From NCBI RefSeq assembly GCF_031656215.1, contig NZ_CP134228.1, positions 4,235,001-4,299,000 of the forward strand: 64,000 nt of DNA. The letters run 5' to 3'. Made by a program: the position numbers and the translations under genes. Below, piece by piece: positions 27,984 through 35,992 of the stretch. Position 1 is the stretch's first letter. Each line of letters opens with the position of its first letter. This DNA is from Mesorhizobium koreense. GTDB lineage: Bacteria; Pseudomonadota; Alphaproteobacteria; Rhizobiales; Rhizobiaceae. The notes beneath the pieces are model-generated. The model was given only the letters and a program-made list of their open reading frames with translations. It made no database searches and was not told where the DNA came from.

Positions 27984-28000
27984 TGGCGGAGAGGATGGGA
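27984..28000. repeat. att core copy 1 (left end)
   Basis: TGGCGGAGAGGATGGGA, identical to the tRNA-Ser 3' end at 57668-57684. About 110 bp to its right are closely similar to the stretch after the second copy at 29052. Confidence 0.85.
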
Positions 28001-28053
28001 AACGGAGAGTGAAAATTATCGTCAATTATTTCAATTAGTTACTGGCAATTGTT

Positions 28054-28096
28054 GGTCGAATTTTGTAGCAGATTTTGAGGTCGATTTTGTAGCAGG
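28054..28096. repeat. Paired TTTTGTAGCA motifs, candidate integrase arm sites
   Basis: TTTTGTAGCA occurs twice about 30 bp apart to the right of att core 1. The same pair recurs at 29131-29162 and, in slightly changed form, at 57578-57600. Confidence 0.6.
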
Positions 28097-28130
28097 CGTC
28101 CAGCGGACGTAGTAGGCTAGGTTGCCAACT

Positions 28131-28731
28131 CTACTTTCCGGACAATAGAGGATGCCTTTTTAAGATTTCCTTTGTGCTAGCTCCAGACAACACCAATTTT
28201 TTTAGATCGTCCAATAATTCTGAATCAATATCCTCCGACTGGTTTTCAATATCTAGACAAAATCTATCAATAAATCCGTCTTGATCCACAACAAATCTAT
28301 AGAATATTGCTCTTCTGAAAAATGATACTGTCAGCATAGTTCCAAATAAAACATACGAGAAAAAAAGCGAACGCATACTCTATTTTATAAATATATTCCG
28401 TATGTTCACTATCTTTATGACTAATTATCACAAAAACTATCGCTAAAGCAGAAAACACCACAAATATAGAGGATACAATGACACGTTCAGAGAACACGGT
28501 CATCTGGATGCCCCCAATGTTTCGGGCCATAATGTCACGATATTTCGCAATCTGAACGGCCTGCCTAAAAAGGCGTTTCACTTTCTTTCTCTTGCTGCCG
28601 GTCCGTGCAGTCTCTTGCCAAACATTAGAGAGGCGGCCTGCAACAACAGAGAGTGCGAATCCAGCAAGCAACGTCACTAGTGGATTTGAAAAGAACTGCG
28701 ATGTTGCAACATACCAGTCATATGCAGCCAT
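28131..28731 (-). pseudogene. AT-rich membrane-protein gene, apparent frameshift at a T7 run
   Basis: Two overlapping frames on the minus strand: 28297-28731 (144 residues) and 28131-28376 (81 residues). The first has membrane helices near residues 12-30 and 90-110 with a basic cytoplasmic segment between (RTGSKRKKVKRLF). The second begins in the middle of what would be a third helix and ends in an acidic then basic helical domain. Both frames are hydrophobic across the overlap, which contains seven T residues (28366-28360). A single protein of about 195 residues, split by a slip in this run, explains both. It could be decay, sequencing error or programmed frameshifting. Function is unknown. 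Confidence 0.55.
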
Positions 28732-28826
28732 AATTACCCCGCCCCGATTCTCCGTAATTCGCGCTGGAAACTATTTCGGCACATATGCGGGCGGTCAAGC
28801 GCATGCCACAGACAATGTCGCTCGCC

Positions 28827-29015
28827 TTAATATTCCCCTGCCTTCGCCATGGCATAGGCATTGCGCTTCGGTGCCGGCCGGTCAAGGGACGATCCTCGAA
28901 TAGCATCAAACCAAGCGTCCTCGACCATGTGAGCCGCCGCCCTGGGTGATTGCTCGACGCCGTGAAGCTTGTCGGCGGCCCGGCTGATTTCGGGGCCGTA
29001 TCCCTTGGAGAGCAA
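28827..29015 (-). pseudogene. 3' fragment of a small conserved protein gene
   Basis: The frame encodes about 58 residues (GYGPEISRAADKLHGVEQSP, ending AYAMAKAGEY) that match the end of the decayed gene at 31096-31450, both as DNA and protein. The 5' half is missing; upstream sequence is att-flanking DNA that resembles 57606-57667. So this is a remnant cut by recombination at the att site. An ATG exists at the junction, so a short peptide could still be made. Confidence 0.6.
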
Positions 29016-29051
29016 GGGTTTTCTTTGAAAATCAATACGCTAAAGGGTGGC

Positions 29052-29068
29052 TGGCGGAGAGGATGGGA
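29052..29068. repeat. att core copy 2 (internal)
   Basis: TGGCGGAGAGGATGGGA. Bases 29001-29051 resemble the sequence left of the tRNA copy (both carry GTATCCCTTGGA and AATCAAGG-like stretches). Bases 29069-29160 resemble those after copy 1. This makes it a hybrid junction between two tandem elements. Confidence 0.8.
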
Positions 29069-29130
29069 AACGGAGAATGAAAATTATTATCAATAATTTC
29101 AATTAGTTACAAGGATTCATTGGTCGAGTT

Positions 29131-29162
29131 TTGTAGCAGATTCTGAGGTCGATTTTGTAGCA
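29131..29162. repeat. Paired TTTTGTAGCA motifs next to att core 2
   Basis: Two copies about 20 bp apart, in the same orientation and context as those at 28054-28096. Confidence 0.55.
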
Positions 29163-29181
29163 CACCTCCACTGTCCGGAGC

Positions 29182-29637
29182 TTAAGAGGCTCCATGGATT
29201 TCCTGCCTCTTCTCATCGTAATTTTCACGCGTCCGAATGAGTCGAAAGGCACAGTATCGAGAGTCTACGACTTGGTTTATGCAATCGCGGCACTGCGCTA
29301 GTCTCTTATCGAGCGAAAAGACGTAGCGCGTCGGCTTCTCATAGACCACGGCGAAGATATGAGGATCGTCGCATGCAGACTCGTGTTGCCATTCGGCCTT
29401 GCCCTCAAGTTTTGCGACATGAGGGGCACACTTGTCTGCCGGAACGTCATCTCGTTTACCACGGTCACCAACGAGCTTGAATAAATTTCCTAGTTTTCGC
29501 GCTCGATCTGCCTCACACTTCATCTTTGCATATGGCGTATAAACAAACCTGACGTTAGGGCTCGAAATCAACTCTCCCAATACCTCACCAAACCACCGCT
29601 CTCCAATAATCGAGGTGTCAACGAATATTCTAGCCAT
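29182..29637 (-). CDS. PIN-like nuclease paired with ATPase
   Basis: 151 residues. The start FVDTSIIGERW places Asp7 as in PIN domains. Further acidic residues sit at Glu42, Asp90/Asp91 in CDDPHIFAVV and Asp110 in FSLDKRL, the expected layout of the four-acidic metal site. The C-terminus is basic. Its ATG overlaps the ATPase stop by one base (TGATG), so the two are cotranslated. PIN enzymes cleave RNA; with a partner ATPase this suggests a regulated toxic nuclease. AT-rich, unlike the flanking chromosome. No family name could be assigned from sequence alone. Confidence 0.65.
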   Translation of the reverse strand: MARIFVDTSIIGERWFGEVLGELISSPNVRFVYTPYAKMKCEADRARKLGNLFKLVGDRGKRDDVPADKCAPHVAKLEGKAEWQHESACDDPHIFAVVYEKPTRYVFSLDKRLAQCRDCINQVVDSRYCAFRLIRTRENYDEKRQEIHGAS

Positions 29638-30896
29638 CAGAACATAGTCCTAGAAATTTCTCTAACAAAGAATTCTCCATATCGATCTGGAGGATCGACG
29701 AGCTTTCCATTGTTATCAATTTTTATACTATGCATATGGTTCCCTAGACGATCACTATAGCAATAGTAAATATAGGACAAAGATGGAGCTTCTCCATCTC
29801 TAATCATTGAGCGAAAACGGTCGATTAAAAAGTCGCTATGTGTTTCTATTAGGAAATTCAGCTTCAATTGCGATAAATTGTAGAAATATTGCCCGAGAGA
29901 AGCTTGGGCGACGGGATGCAGGTGAAGTTCCGGTTGCTGAACAAAAAAGGTGCTTCCCTCTATCAGTCCACCAACCGCACCCAACGTTTCAGCTAGGATC
30001 GGCGCTACTTGCGCAACTCCAACGCCAACCTGATTGAGTGGGAATTTTTTTCCATTTCTTACGACCTGAACGTAAATAGGAGGATTGTGCATATCTTTGG
30101 CGAGGCGCTTAACAATTACCTTGTCAAAGAGTCCACTATCCCTGCCAAAATTATCTATAAGTTCTTGAACTTTCGGTCTTATCGACCCAGACATATCTTG
30201 CATTATAGATGCAAAATGTGACCCCGATGGCTTAATCCGCCGGTCGAATTTGTAGTAAGTTTCACCCATTCCTCGGACTGGCCCAATATGTCGGCTTGTT
30301 GGCAGAGGGTTCCTAAAAATCATTGATGCTACGCTTCCGCCAGATTTTTCGAATTCGGGCGAAATTTGCCCAAGTATAAGAAAAGCGACGAGTTGACTAT
30401 TTATTTGCTCACGATCGTCATTTCTTACTCTTGTGAATCCCGTAGTAGATCTATGAACATCCTTTATATATTGCAGTTCAAATTTTTTATTAGAATTCAA
30501 TAGCTTCGCATATGTATACCTTCCTCTTCGTTGTATAGAGAGGATATTTTCCCCATTCGAAAACGTGCATCGATCTACAGATATATAATTCCCGCGTGAA
30601 AGGCGGATGGTTATTATGCGGGTGATCTCTTCACCACCGCCATCATCTGTATGATTGAAGCCGATTGTCACAGGAGCATAGGAGAAAAACGGAGAAAAAA
30701 AATCGTCTCTGTCTATTCCGAGTTCGTCATCTAAGACTGGATATCCAAGTAAATCTGATTGGCTTACATAACTAGCAAGATGAAGGAGGGAAGTTTTTCC
30801 TGAGCTATTGTCGCCAACAAAAAAACAATTTTTACTTATATCGAATTCAACATACTCGAAGCCACGAAAATTCGTCGCAAATATCAAGTCTGACAC
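29637..30896 (-). CDS. OLD/ABC-type AAA ATPase (AAA_15/AAA_21-like)
   Basis: 419 residues. Walker A is GDNSSGKT at 28-35. The signature-like region is NQVGVGVAQVAPIL. Walker B is QQPELHLHP around residues 320-328, followed by the LIETHSDFLIDR switch segment. This is the SMC/OLD-type head found in overcoming-lysogenisation, Septu, PARIS and AbiL-type defence ATPases. No TOPRIM nuclease domain follows in the same chain; the downstream PIN-like gene would provide the nuclease. The gene is markedly AT-rich, a sign of transfer. Confidence 0.85.
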   Translation of the reverse strand: MSDLIFATNFRGFEYVEFDISKNCFFVGDNSSGKTSLLHLASYVSQSDLLGYPVLDDELGIDRDDFFSPFFSYAPVTIGFNHTDDGGGEEITRIITIRLSRGNYISVDRCTFSNGENILSIQRRGRYTYAKLLNSNKKFELQYIKDVHRSTTGFTRVRNDDREQINSQLVAFLILGQISPEFEKSGGSVASMIFRNPLPTSRHIGPVRGMGETYYKFDRRIKPSGSHFASIMQDMSGSIRPKVQELIDNFGRDSGLFDKVIVKRLAKDMHNPPIYVQVVRNGKKFPLNQVGVGVAQVAPILAETLGAVGGLIEGSTFFVQQPELHLHPVAQASLGQYFYNLSQLKLNFLIETHSDFLIDRFRSMIRDGEAPSLSYIYYCYSDRLGNHMHSIKIDNNGKLVDPPDRYGEFFVREISRTMF

Positions 30897-31042
30897 GATC
30901 TTCGTTTCCCCGCCCGCTAGTGCCCGCTAGATTCGAGATCGAGGTTACAATGAGGGGATGTGCCAAACAAGTTTGAATGCGGATCAGTCGAAAGCCGGGC
31001 GAGAGTTCGTTGACTGACATTGACAATGCAGCGGCGAAAGAA

Positions 31043-31069
31043 AAGCCCGCCGGGGTGAGCGGCGGGCTT
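31043..31069 (-). terminator. Rho-independent terminator (minus strand)
   Basis: 10-bp stem (AAGCCCGCCG / CGGCGGGCTT) with a 7-nt loop, then TTTTCTTTC-like sequence on the minus strand. It belongs to the decayed gene at 31096-31450 and insulates the ATPase promoter. Confidence 0.7.
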
Positions 31070-31095
31070 CTGCTAGATCGGCGAGGATCGGGCGG

Positions 31096-31450
31096 CTATT
31101 CTCCCGCCTTCGCCATAGCGTAGGCGTCGCGCGTCTGCGCTGGCCGGTCAAGGGGCGATCCTCGAATAGCTTCAAACCAAGCATCCTCGACCATGTGCGC
31201 GGCGGCGCGGGGTGAGCGCTCAACGCCGTGAAGCTTGTCGGCGGCCTTGCTATTCCGGCCCGTGCGCGTTTATCGCCCAAAACCATATACCTTGTTGCGG
31301 GCCGGTGTCATGGCGATAGATGCGCCCGACGCCGCCAGTGTAGCCGTCAGCGTCCGCAACGTAATCAGCATCCTTATCTGGCCATGTCTGCCGCCAGTGC
31401 AAGCGCAAGGGTAAAGCTTCGCCGTCCGCGACCTTTTCAGGTTCGGCCAT
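31096..31450 (-). pseudogene. Frameshifted small conserved protein gene
   Basis: The N-terminal frame starts at the ATG 31450 (GGAGA before it) and encodes MAEPEKVADGEALPLRLHWR and onward to AINAHGPE, where it hits a stop at 31250. The sequence then continues in another frame as SKAADKLHGVERSPRAAAHM through to AYAMAKAGE with a stop at 31096. The related copy at 28827 reads GPEISRAADKLHG without interruption at the same point, where this one is two bases shorter. A single 2-bp deletion therefore broke a protein of about 117 residues. Function unknown. Confidence 0.65.
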
Positions 31451-31885
31451 GGGGGAATCTCCGTCTGTTTGATGACGCGAGATTGCCACCGGGGTGGCGA
31501 TGCCGTCAAGGATCTTATTCCTATTTTGTTCCGCCCTCTAGCTTTTGACGGACGGGCGTCGGCGCGGTCGATTCTCATCGGGCTTTTGCCGGGCGGATAC
31601 TCAAGTGGACTTCCGGACGGAGTGGTAAAGCGTGATGAGGCGCTATAACGAAATCAGCAGCGCACCGTGCTGTTGATTTCAGAGGAACGACGACGATAAC
31701 CAACCGTCCGGGGAAGCCCTATGCGGACACCAGGCTCGTGAAGTATCTCGAAAAGCGCATTCTGGAGCTGAAGCCGAGGAAGACCCAGATCACGATCGCC
31801 GCCGAGGCCGGCTTCGTCAACCCATCTGGCTCGGCCATCTTGCGCTATGGTGCAGCCAAACCAGGGCCATGAGTAGGTAGCTCAG
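31451..31885. other. Intergenic stretch with regulator remnant
   Basis: Apart from the truncated regulator copy at 31693-31872, no coding frame is supported. It contains the start region of the decayed gene on the minus strand and must hold the LysR promoter near its right end. Confidence 0.4.
31693..31872 (+). pseudogene. Truncated copy of the island's HTH regulator gene
   Basis: The frame reads RPGKPYADTRLVKYLEKRIL then LKPRKTQITIAAEAGFVN. This aligns with the start of the intact regulator at 55425-55838 (RPGRPHADTRLTRFLEKRIL, LRPRKSQLEIATEAGFIN). The position of the start codon is now ACG. Similarity stops abruptly at 31821, after which an unrelated tail leads to a stop at 31872, just before the LysR gene. 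It marks the left junction of the shikimate cargo. Confidence 0.65.
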
Positions 31886-32788
31886 ATGCTTACACTGCGT
31901 CAGATCGAGGTCATCCGTGCCATCATGGTGACGGGAAGCATCGCCGGGGCAGCGCGGTTGCTCAATGTCGCTGCGCCGGGAATAAGCCGCCTGATGAAGT
32001 ATTCGGAGGATACGCTCGGCGTCCGCCTGTTCGACCGGCGCGCTGGTCGATACGTGCCCACGCCTCAGGCGCGTCATATCTTCAACCTCCTCGATACCGT
32101 CCACCACAAGATCGAAGACCTTCAGTCGGCAGTCGATGGCCTGGCCCGCGGCGATCGGCAGGAACTGTGCATCGCGTCCGTGCCGAGCATCGCCAACGTC
32201 ATGATGCCGAGGGCCGTTGCCGCCCTTCGCCGGCGCTATCCCGATCTCGCGCTCGACATCAACATCCTGAAGATCGAGGAGGCCATAGACTACCTTCTGC
32301 TCGGCCGGGGCGAACTCGTCGCAATTTCCTCCCGCTTCGACCATCCGCTGATCAAATTCGAGCTTCTCGCCAGCGGTCGGCTTCTGTGTATCGTTCCAGA
32401 GAACGGCCCTCTTGGAACACGAGAGCGGATCACACCGGCGGAGATGGCGGAATTTTCCTTGATCGGCATCAATCCGAAGGATCCCTATGGCGCGATCATG
32501 GCCGCCATGTTCGAGAATGCCGGACTGGAATACCGGATGAACATAAAGGCGCGATTTGGAACGACGGTCTGCAGCCTCGTTGCGCAGGGACTCGGAATCG
32601 CGATCATCGATGAATTTACTGTGGCTTACGGCCAGGTGCCTGGATTGAAGAGGCTCACGATCGACGCCGAGAGCATCTTTCACACCTACGCCGCCTACCG
32701 AAATGATGTGTCGCTCTCCGCATTTGCGGAACAGTTCCTTCGTCTGCTTCGAGCAGAGATGACCGCCGCCAGTTCGCTAGGTGGTTAG
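31886..32788 (+). CDS. LysR-family transcriptional regulator
   Basis: 300 residues. The N-terminal winged helix has the LysR form LTLRQIEVIRAIMVTGSIAG followed by APGISRLMKYSEDTLGVRLFDRR. The C-terminal effector domain runs from about residue 90. The gene leads the shikimate operon in the same direction, and the first enzyme gene starts 213 bp later. It probably activates that operon in response to shikimate or a product; a T-N11-A palindrome lies between them at 32819-32831. Effector identity is inferred. Confidence 0.9.
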   Translation: MLTLRQIEVIRAIMVTGSIAGAARLLNVAAPGISRLMKYSEDTLGVRLFDRRAGRYVPTPQARHIFNLLDTVHHKIEDLQSAVDGLARGDRQELCIASVPSIANVMMPRAVAALRRRYPDLALDINILKIEEAIDYLLLGRGELVAISSRFDHPLIKFELLASGRLLCIVPENGPLGTRERITPAEMAEFSLIGINPKDPYGAIMAAMFENAGLEYRMNIKARFGTTVCSLVAQGLGIAIIDEFTVAYGQVPGLKRLTIDAESIFHTYAAYRNDVSLSAFAEQFLRLLRAEMTAASSLGG

Positions 32789-32818
32789 TGAGCAACGAAC
32801 TCGGCGAAGAGACGCCCA

Positions 32819-32831
32819 TAACATCATGTTA
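32819..32831. promoter_or_regulatory. Candidate LysR-type box
   Basis: Perfect palindrome TAACAT-C-ATGTTA with the T-N11-A form used by LysR regulators. It lies 30 bases after the LysR stop and 170 bases before the dehydrogenase gene. Confidence 0.45.
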
Positions 32832-33001
32832 CTAATGAAGGGAAAATTGGTATGCGAAATTACCTGCGATAATCGCTAGCTTCATCCCCGTCATTGATGT
32901 GGATAGGCGTGCAAATCGTCGGCGCGCATGGTTGCAGGCACAATGCTGCGTTCGCCTCCGACAGGCCAGCAGGTGCCAAGGCCAGGAGCAGGTAGGTCAG
33001 G

Positions 33002-33811
33002 GTGCAGTCGGTTCAGCTTTCGGGAAAGACAGAACTTCTACCCGTGGTCGGTGACCCGATCGAGCAGGTTCTGTCGCCAGGGGCATTGACTGGGCTGCTG
33101 GCGAAACGCCGCAAAAACGTCCTCGTCGTTCCGTTCCATGTTTCGGCGGCCGAATTCCGCAAATCGATGAGCGCTCTTGCGAGCGTCCGAAACGTCCCTG
33201 GAGCCCTCGTCACAATACCTCACAAACAAGCAGCATTGGATTTGTGCGCCGACACCACCGAGCGTGCGCGCTTCGCCGGTTCCGTGAACGTCATGCGCAA
33301 ATCCGCCGCCGGATGGTTCGGAGACAACACCGATGGTTGCGGCTACATGGACGGCGTCGCGTGCCTTGGCTTCTCCGTGGAAGGCAAATCGGCGCTACTC
33401 GTGGGCAGCGGCGGTGCCGGATCCGCTATCGCCAACGAGATCCTTCTGCGTGGCGCCAGGCATTTGGCTTTGCACGACACCGACGCCGGCCGACGCGACC
33501 GCCTAGCTGAGAGGCTCTCATCTGCCTTCCCCGGCCGCGTCAGCATCGGCAGCGCCGATCCGACAGGCTACGACCTGGTCGCGAACGCAACGCCGATGGG
33601 GATGCGGCCCACCGATCCGTTGCCAATTCTCGTCGAGAGGTTGAAGGCCGAGCAATTCGTTGCTTGCGCAGTGACAAAGCCGGCGACGCCGCCTCTCATC
33701 CAGGCCGCGCGCCGGTGCGGCTGCCCGACGATGACCGGGGCAGGCATGTTTCAGGCGCAAGCCGAGACGCTGATAGATTTTTTGCTCGCTCCGGGGTTTG
33801 CAAATGCATAA
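33002..33811 (+). CDS. Shikimate dehydrogenase family protein (AroE-like)
   Basis: 269 residues from a GTG with AGG-rich sequence upstream. Substrate-side motifs are VTIPHK with the catalytic Lys and NTDG with the partner Asp. The cofactor loop is VGSGGAGSAIA, and GMFQAQAE near the C-terminus carries the conserved Gln. In biosynthesis the enzyme makes shikimate. Here, next to an importer and a 3-dehydroshikimate dehydratase, it more likely runs in the oxidative direction, shikimate to 3-dehydroshikimate. The N-terminal serine motif is EQVLSPG rather than the usual SKSP, a mild divergence. Confidence 0.88.
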   Translation: MQSVQLSGKTELLPVVGDPIEQVLSPGALTGLLAKRRKNVLVVPFHVSAAEFRKSMSALASVRNVPGALVTIPHKQAALDLCADTTERARFAGSVNVMRKSAAGWFGDNTDGCGYMDGVACLGFSVEGKSALLVGSGGAGSAIANEILLRGARHLALHDTDAGRRDRLAERLSSAFPGRVSIGSADPTGYDLVANATPMGMRPTDPLPILVERLKAEQFVACAVTKPATPPLIQAARRCGCPTMTGAGMFQAQAETLIDFLLAPGFANA

Positions 33812-33917
33812 GGGTAATCACCGGGTGAGGCTGCAAGTCTCCTGATCGATGACATGTGCAGGGTGGCGCCTTGGGAGACGGCGCCTACGAGCCCTGTTCG
33901 GCTTGGGAGGAATCCGG

Positions 33918-35054
33918 ATGAACCGAAGAATAGTTCTTGCATTAACCGCAGCCCTGCTCGCGCCCGCGGGCCTCGCGCATGCCGACGACACCGTCACAAT
34001 CGGCGTGCTGGCCGAGCTTTCGGGACCCGGTGCGCCCTCTGGCACCAACTGGCGCGACGGGATCAAGATCGCGGTCGATGAGATCAACGCCGACGGCGGG
34101 ATACTCGGCAAGAAAGTGAAAACCAATGTCTATGACACGCAGACCGATCCGCAGGTCTCGCGCGCATTGGCGCAGAAGGCGATCGACGAAGGCGCCTATG
34201 CCATCTGGGGCACGGTCTATTCCGGATCGACCATCGTCAACATGCTGGTGGCGCAGCAGAACAGCATCCCGCAGTTCACGGGTTCAGAAGCACCGGCCAT
34301 CGTCGAGAAGGGCAATCCGTTCATCTTCCGCACCTCCTCTGGTGCACAGAAGGGGGTTCCCTCGCTGACGCCCTATTTCAAGGACACGCTGAAAGCCAAG
34401 AAGGTCGCCGTCGCCTGGGTCAACAATGAGTTCGGCAAGGGTGGCCATGACGTCTTCGTCAAGCAGATGAAGGACGTCGGCATCAATGTCGTCGCCGACG
34501 TTTCGTCCGAGCAAGGACAGACGGATTATGCCGCTGACGTCTCGAAGCTCAAGGAATCCGGCGCCGACGCCGTCTTCGTCTATATGAACCAGGAGGAGTC
34601 GGCGCGTTTCCTGATCGAAGCCAGAAAGCAGAACCTGACGATGCCGCTCGTCGGCGAGGTGACCCTGACCGAGGCCAAGGTGATCGATCTCGCCGGCGCC
34701 GCCGCGAACGGCGCTCTCGCCCATGTGGGCATCACATCGACGGCGACTGACAACCCCGCGATCGCTTCCTTCGACGAGAAATTCAAGAAGGAATTCAACC
34801 GCAATCCCACGCACGACGCGCTCAAGGCCTATATCGGCGCGTGGGCGACGAAGTATGTCACCGAGATGGTCGGAAAATTCGACGGACAGGCTTTCGCGGA
34901 CAAGATGCATGGCCTGTGTCTCAAGGCGAAGGATTATCCGCACATGGCGCTGGACACCTGCTGGGATGATCGTGGGGAGATGTCCCGCCCGAGCTTCATG
35001 GTGCAGGTGAAGGACGGAAAAGCGGTCGTGATTGGCACGGTCCCGGCCAACTAG
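33918..35054 (+). CDS. Liv-type substrate-binding protein (probable shikimate/quinate uptake)
   Basis: 378 residues. The ATG at 33918 has GGGAGG ten bases before it and is followed by a classic signal peptide, MNRRIVLALTAALLAPAGLA with cleavage after AHA. The mature part is the type I binding fold (VTIGVLAELSGPGAPSGTNW and onward). It is encoded between the dehydrogenase and its permeases, so shikimate, quinate or a related hydroaromatic acid is the likely ligand. It is not closely similar to the binding protein of the 21-27 kb operon. Confidence 0.88.
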   Translation: MNRRIVLALTAALLAPAGLAHADDTVTIGVLAELSGPGAPSGTNWRDGIKIAVDEINADGGILGKKVKTNVYDTQTDPQVSRALAQKAIDEGAYAIWGTVYSGSTIVNMLVAQQNSIPQFTGSEAPAIVEKGNPFIFRTSSGAQKGVPSLTPYFKDTLKAKKVAVAWVNNEFGKGGHDVFVKQMKDVGINVVADVSSEQGQTDYAADVSKLKESGADAVFVYMNQEESARFLIEARKQNLTMPLVGEVTLTEAKVIDLAGAAANGALAHVGITSTATDNPAIASFDEKFKKEFNRNPTHDALKAYIGAWATKYVTEMVGKFDGQAFADKMHGLCLKAKDYPHMALDTCWDDRGEMSRPSFMVQVKDGKAVVIGTVPAN

Positions 35055-35069
35055 AACAGCCATACGTCT

Positions 35070-35096
35070 GATCGCGGCGGCTTCGCCGTCGCGGTC
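35070..35096 (+). promoter_or_regulatory. Intercistronic hairpin after binding-protein gene
   Basis: 12-bp imperfect stem (GATCGCGGCGGC / GCCGTCGCGGTC) with a TTC loop, between the binding-protein stop and livH. No T-run follows. It parallels the hairpins at 423-445 and 26361-26385. Confidence 0.5.
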
Positions 35097-35113
35097 GGCC
35101 ACCGAGAAAGATC

Positions 35114-35992
35114 ATGTCCCAGCTTCTCCAGGTCCTGCTTTCCGGCCTCGCCACCGGGTCCATCTATGCGCTCGTGGCCATCGGCTTCACGCTCGTATGG
35201 CAGGCGGCGCAGACGGTGAATTTCGCCCAGGGCGAGTTCGTCATGCTGCCGGCCTTCTTCGTGCTCGCCGGACTGCACTTCTTTCACATGCCCCTTTGGG
35301 CGGCGCTTCTGCTCGGCGTGGTCGCCTCGGTGATCGTGCTCGGTATCCTCTTCAAGAAGCTGGTCGTCGAGCCGATCCTGCCAAGCGGCGGCACATCGCT
35401 CGTCATTGCCACTATCGCGCTCGGTATATTCCTGAAGGAGAGCGTCAAGGAATTCTATGGCGCCGAGGCGCAGTCCTTCCCGTCAATGTTTCCGGGAGGC
35501 ACCTTCCACTTCTTTGGCGCGGTGTTGTCGGTCCAGGACATCCTGGACCTGGTGTTTTCGCTCTGCGTCGTGGTCCTGCTGACGCTTTTCCTCAACCGCA
35601 CGAGGACCGGCCGCTGCATGCAGGCGACCGCGCAAAACCCGGCCGTCGCCGAGATCCTCGGCGTCAACGTCAAGCGGATGATCCTCTATACGTTCCTCAT
35701 CAACGCCGTCCTGGCGGCGCTGGCATCCTTCCTGATCACGCCGGTCTATCTCGCCAAATTCTCCAACGGCGAGACCCTCGGCCTGATCGCCTTCATCGCC
35801 GCCATCGTCGGTGGCTTCAACCAGATTCGGGGTGCACTGGCGGGCGGCCTGCTGATCGGCGTGCTCGATAATCTGACGGCCACCTATGTCACCGCCGACT
35901 ACCGCGCCGCCCTGCCCCTGGTGCTTCTGATCGCCATCATCCTCGTGCGCCCGCAGGGCCTGCTCGGAACCTCCGAAGGGCGGTCCGTCTGA
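35114..35992 (+). CDS. livH: Liv-type ABC transporter permease (LivH)
   Basis: 292 residues with about eight helices and LivH-type sequence (GSIYALVAIGFTLVWQAAQT then NFAQGEF). The loop RTRTGRCMQATAQNPAVAEILG is the coupling segment. The stop shares a base with the livM start. It is part of the shikimate cargo importer. Confidence 0.92.
   Translation: MSQLLQVLLSGLATGSIYALVAIGFTLVWQAAQTVNFAQGEFVMLPAFFVLAGLHFFHMPLWAALLLGVVASVIVLGILFKKLVVEPILPSGGTSLVIATIALGIFLKESVKEFYGAEAQSFPSMFPGGTFHFFGAVLSVQDILDLVFSLCVVVLLTLFLNRTRTGRCMQATAQNPAVAEILGVNVKRMILYTFLINAVLAALASFLITPVYLAKFSNGETLGLIAFIAAIVGGFNQIRGALAGGLLIGVLDNLTATYVTADYRAALPLVLLIAIILVRPQGLLGTSEGRSV

Larger units (their letters stand above)
27665..28130. 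other. Non-coding stretch spanning the island's left boundary
   Basis: No coding frame is supported. Core DNA runs to about 27983. The first att core (27984-28000), an AT-rich conserved stretch and two TTTTGTAGCA motifs (near 28057 and 28088) follow. The G+C content visibly falls at the boundary. Confidence 0.6.
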
